Of a DNA stretch of 7,072 bases, positions 5,423-7,072 are shown piece by piece. The stretch's first letter is position 1. Every line of letters starts with the position of its first letter. A model generated the notes under the pieces. It had not been told where the DNA came from, did not search any database, and was given only the letters and a program-made list of their open reading frames with translations. Where the stretch lies: positions 1 to 7,072 of the forward strand of contig CABRGJ010000043.1 of assembly GCA_902470405.1 (NCBI GenBank), read 5' to 3'. The position numbers and the translations under genes are program-made. Origin of the DNA: an uncultured Eggerthella sp. (GTDB taxonomy: Bacteria; Actinomycetota; Coriobacteriia; Coriobacteriales; Eggerthellaceae).

Positions 5423-6745
5423 ATGGCTGAAAATGTAAAAGAGCAGAAGTTTACAGTCCGTCATTTTTTGGTTCTGTTTACTTGCATGATTTGTATTTTT
5501 ACATCTAGTGCTATCACCTTCAGCTGCCCAGGTCTGGCATATCGTCCAGTCGCTATGCAGCTCGGAATTCAGGTTTCCGACGTTTCTCTCTACATGTCAG
5601 TTGTTTATTTGTGCGAAGTTATCTTCTCGCCAATCGTCGGTGTATTGCTCGAGAAGTTTGACGTTCGTATCATTTGTACCCTCGCAGGTGTCTGCGCAAC
5701 TGGTGCATACTTCGCTATGTCTCAGTTCACCGTCATCTGGCAGTGGTATATTGCCGGTATCTTCATCGGTTTCTCCCAGATCACTCTGCTCTGGTTGATG
5801 ACCGCTGGCGTACTTGGCCGTTGGTTTAAGAAAAAGCTCGGTTTTGCACTCGGTCTTTCTTATGCAATGACCGGTGCTGGTGGTGCTGTCTTGAACATCG
5901 TTGGTCAGTTCATTTTGGGTCCGAACCTGCTGGTCGAGGACACCTGGCGTGAGCTCTACATGGTGTTCGGCGCACTCTGCCTCGTAGGCACCATTCCGTG
6001 GACCGCACTCTGCCTCCGCAACGCTCCTGAGGACGTTGGACTGAAGGCATATGGTGCTCCTATCGCTGAGGGCGAAGTCATTGACGACAATGACATTCAC
6101 CTGAAGGGCATGGAGCCTAAGGTGGCTTACACTCGTTGGTACTTCTACGTGCTCATCATCGCAGGTTGCTTGATGAACATCTGCGGTATTTATCCACAGC
6201 ACTACACCAACTTCTATCAGGGCGTTGTAGCAGTTATTCCTGGTACCCAGGATGCTATTCCTGAGCTCATGATCATGTCCGGTACGCTGGAGGCATTCTC
6301 CATGGTCGGCATGATGATCGGTAAGATTTGTACTGGCATCATCGAGTCCAAGTCTGTTCAGCTCGCTCTGATCGTAGGCGTTGTAACTGGTATCGCAGGT
6401 ATCTGTGGCATCTGGTTCGGCGGCTACAACAAGATCCTCCCGATTCTCTTCGGCGGCGGTCTGATCTACGGCTTCATCTACGCATTCGTAACAACGTTGC
6501 TGCCGTACTTAACGCGTCAGATCTTTGGCGACTTGCATTATGACAAGATCTACTCTGTCATCCTGATTCCTGTCAACCTGGTCGGCGCAACCGCTGCATC
6601 TGGTCTGGCACTTATCAACCAGGCGTTTGGATGGGACTTCTTCTTCATCCTCGACATCGTCGTCATGATCGCCATCTACATCCTTTGTACTATTTGCTAC
6701 AAGGCAGGTAAGAATGACGCTGCAGAGAAGTTCGTTACTTCCTAG
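5423..6745 (+). CDS. MFS transporter, oxalate/formate-antiporter (OFA) type, copy 2
   Basis: A 440-residue, twelve-helix carrier, collinear with copy 1 with almost no gaps and about 60 percent identical by eye. Shared blocks include TFSCPGLAYRPVA (32-44), the motif A loop GVLLEKFDVRI (73-83), GRWFKKKLGFALGLSYAMTG (132-151), GPNLLVEDTWR (166-176), LMIMSGTLEA (282-291) and YDKIYSVI (373-380). The copies differ most in helices 3, 6 and 12, in the loop after helix 7 (here VIPGTQDAIPEL) and in both termini. Copy 2 has a KNDAAEKFVTS tail where copy 1 has DYRGDKAAGTAH. Differences in helices 7-8 and 10 may reflect another substrate. It is probably a cytoplasmic-membrane exchanger of small organic acids; the substrate is unknown. 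It is transcribed alone, with its own leader and terminator, and is probably a tandem duplicate that was later separated in regulation. Confidence 0.92.
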   Translation: MAENVKEQKFTVRHFLVLFTCMICIFTSSAITFSCPGLAYRPVAMQLGIQVSDVSLYMSVVYLCEVIFSPIVGVLLEKFDVRIICTLAGVCATGAYFAMSQFTVIWQWYIAGIFIGFSQITLLWLMTAGVLGRWFKKKLGFALGLSYAMTGAGGAVLNIVGQFILGPNLLVEDTWRELYMVFGALCLVGTIPWTALCLRNAPEDVGLKAYGAPIAEGEVIDDNDIHLKGMEPKVAYTRWYFYVLIIAGCLMNICGIYPQHYTNFYQGVVAVIPGTQDAIPELMIMSGTLEAFSMVGMMIGKICTGIIESKSVQLALIVGVVTGIAGICGIWFGGYNKILPILFGGGLIYGFIYAFVTTLLPYLTRQIFGDLHYDKIYSVILIPVNLVGATAASGLALINQAFGWDFFFILDIVVMIAIYILCTICYKAGKNDAAEKFVTS

Positions 6746-6789
6746 TTTTGAACTTTTCTAAAAGTCTTGAGAGAGACAAACCTGAACAT

Positions 6790-6825
6790 GAAGGAGGGCG
6801 CCGTAAGACGCCCTCCTTCTTCTTT
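6790..6825 (+). terminator. Intrinsic terminator of MFS2
   Basis: GAAGGAGGGCG (6790-6800) pairs perfectly with CGCCCTCCTTC (6809-6819) around an 8-nt loop, followed by the interrupted T-rich run TTCTTT. The stem is strong but the U tract is imperfect. Confidence 0.85.
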
Positions 6826-6918
6826 GGTAGTGTACGCAGGTTTGGTTTGCAAGCATTGGCTTACCGTCTTTAGCCTTTAGGCCGTCAAGAAGTCACATAA
6901 AGAATCGGAGTTCAGTGC

Positions 6919-7072
6919 GTGGCTTATCGCGATGCGGCATGGTTAGAGATTGCGACGAAGCTGGGCTTCCTTGATCTCCATCTCAAGCGAACTGTGGATG
7001 AGATTCGCGAAGGGGCCAGCATTGCTGATGAGGTGCTTGACGACTGGTTGGTCGCATTTGCGAATGAAGTAA
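6919..7072 (+). CDS. Start of an unrecognised gene cut by the right edge
   Basis: From a GTG at 6919 the frame stays open for 51 codons to the window end. An in-frame TAA at 6898-6900 limits the upstream extent, and CGGAG (6905-6909) lies 9 nt before the GTG. The product begins MAYRDAAWLEIATKLGFLDL and continues with an acidic, helix-prone sequence (RTVDEIREGASIADEVLDDW). No domain is recognised and no signal peptide or membrane helix is seen. Third positions look coding (gcg, ctc, ctt, gac), and there is no better frame on either strand here. It follows the MFS2 terminator, so it would have its own promoter, which I could not identify. The function is unknown and the start codon is uncertain. 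Confidence 0.45.
   Translation, partial: MAYRDAAWLEIATKLGFLDLHLKRTVDEIREGASIADEVLDDWLVAFANEV

Overview
The window looks like a piece of an anaerobic, gut-type actinobacterial chromosome, most likely class Coriobacteriia, family Eggerthellaceae. This is an inference from gene content: a family III CoA-transferase, a CaiA-like acyl-CoA dehydrogenase, a cysteine-rich flavodoxin-fold reductase and tandem MFS carriers of the oxalate/formate-antiporter (OFA) type form a combination typical of that family. No rRNA, tRNA, mobile element or phage gene is visible, so genus and species cannot be named.

Layout. (1) Positions 1-659 hold the C-terminal half of a CaiB/BaiF-type CoA-transferase, closed by a terminator at 682-719. 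(2) A minus-strand gene (1512 down to 895) encodes an iron-sulfur-flavoprotein-like NAD(P)H:FMN reductase, with its own TATAAT promoter and its own terminator. (3) Divergent from it, an acyl-CoA dehydrogenase (1695-2867) overlaps by ATGA a 79-aa two-helix membrane protein with a lysine-rich tail (2864-3103). A strong GAAA-loop terminator follows. (4) A 459-bp regulatory region leads into a 441-aa MFS carrier (3563-4888). (5) After a terminator and a 457-bp A/T-rich gap comes a paralogous 440-aa MFS carrier (5423-6745), also terminated. (6) A short open frame starting near 6919 runs off the right edge.

How the parts may fit (inference): the transferase would activate a carboxylic acid as a CoA thioester, the flavoenzyme would oxidise or reduce the acyl-CoA, the reductase could handle electrons, and the MFS carriers would exchange substrate and product acids. 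The chemical identity of the substrate cannot be read from the sequence.

The most interesting signal is non-coding. Both MFS genes are preceded by leaders with the same design: a conserved TGACYATTTTTG box, then exactly 42 nt later a small 4-nt-loop hairpin, then a long hairpin. The stems of the long hairpins differ in sequence but both pair, and their apical loops share TACRCCGAG at the same place against the 3' arm. This looks like an undescribed cis-regulatory RNA element. Upstream, GAAC-NN-GTTC-AAAA elements recur in front of both carriers, and a related half-element lies in front of the dehydrogenase, suggesting a common DNA-binding regulator.
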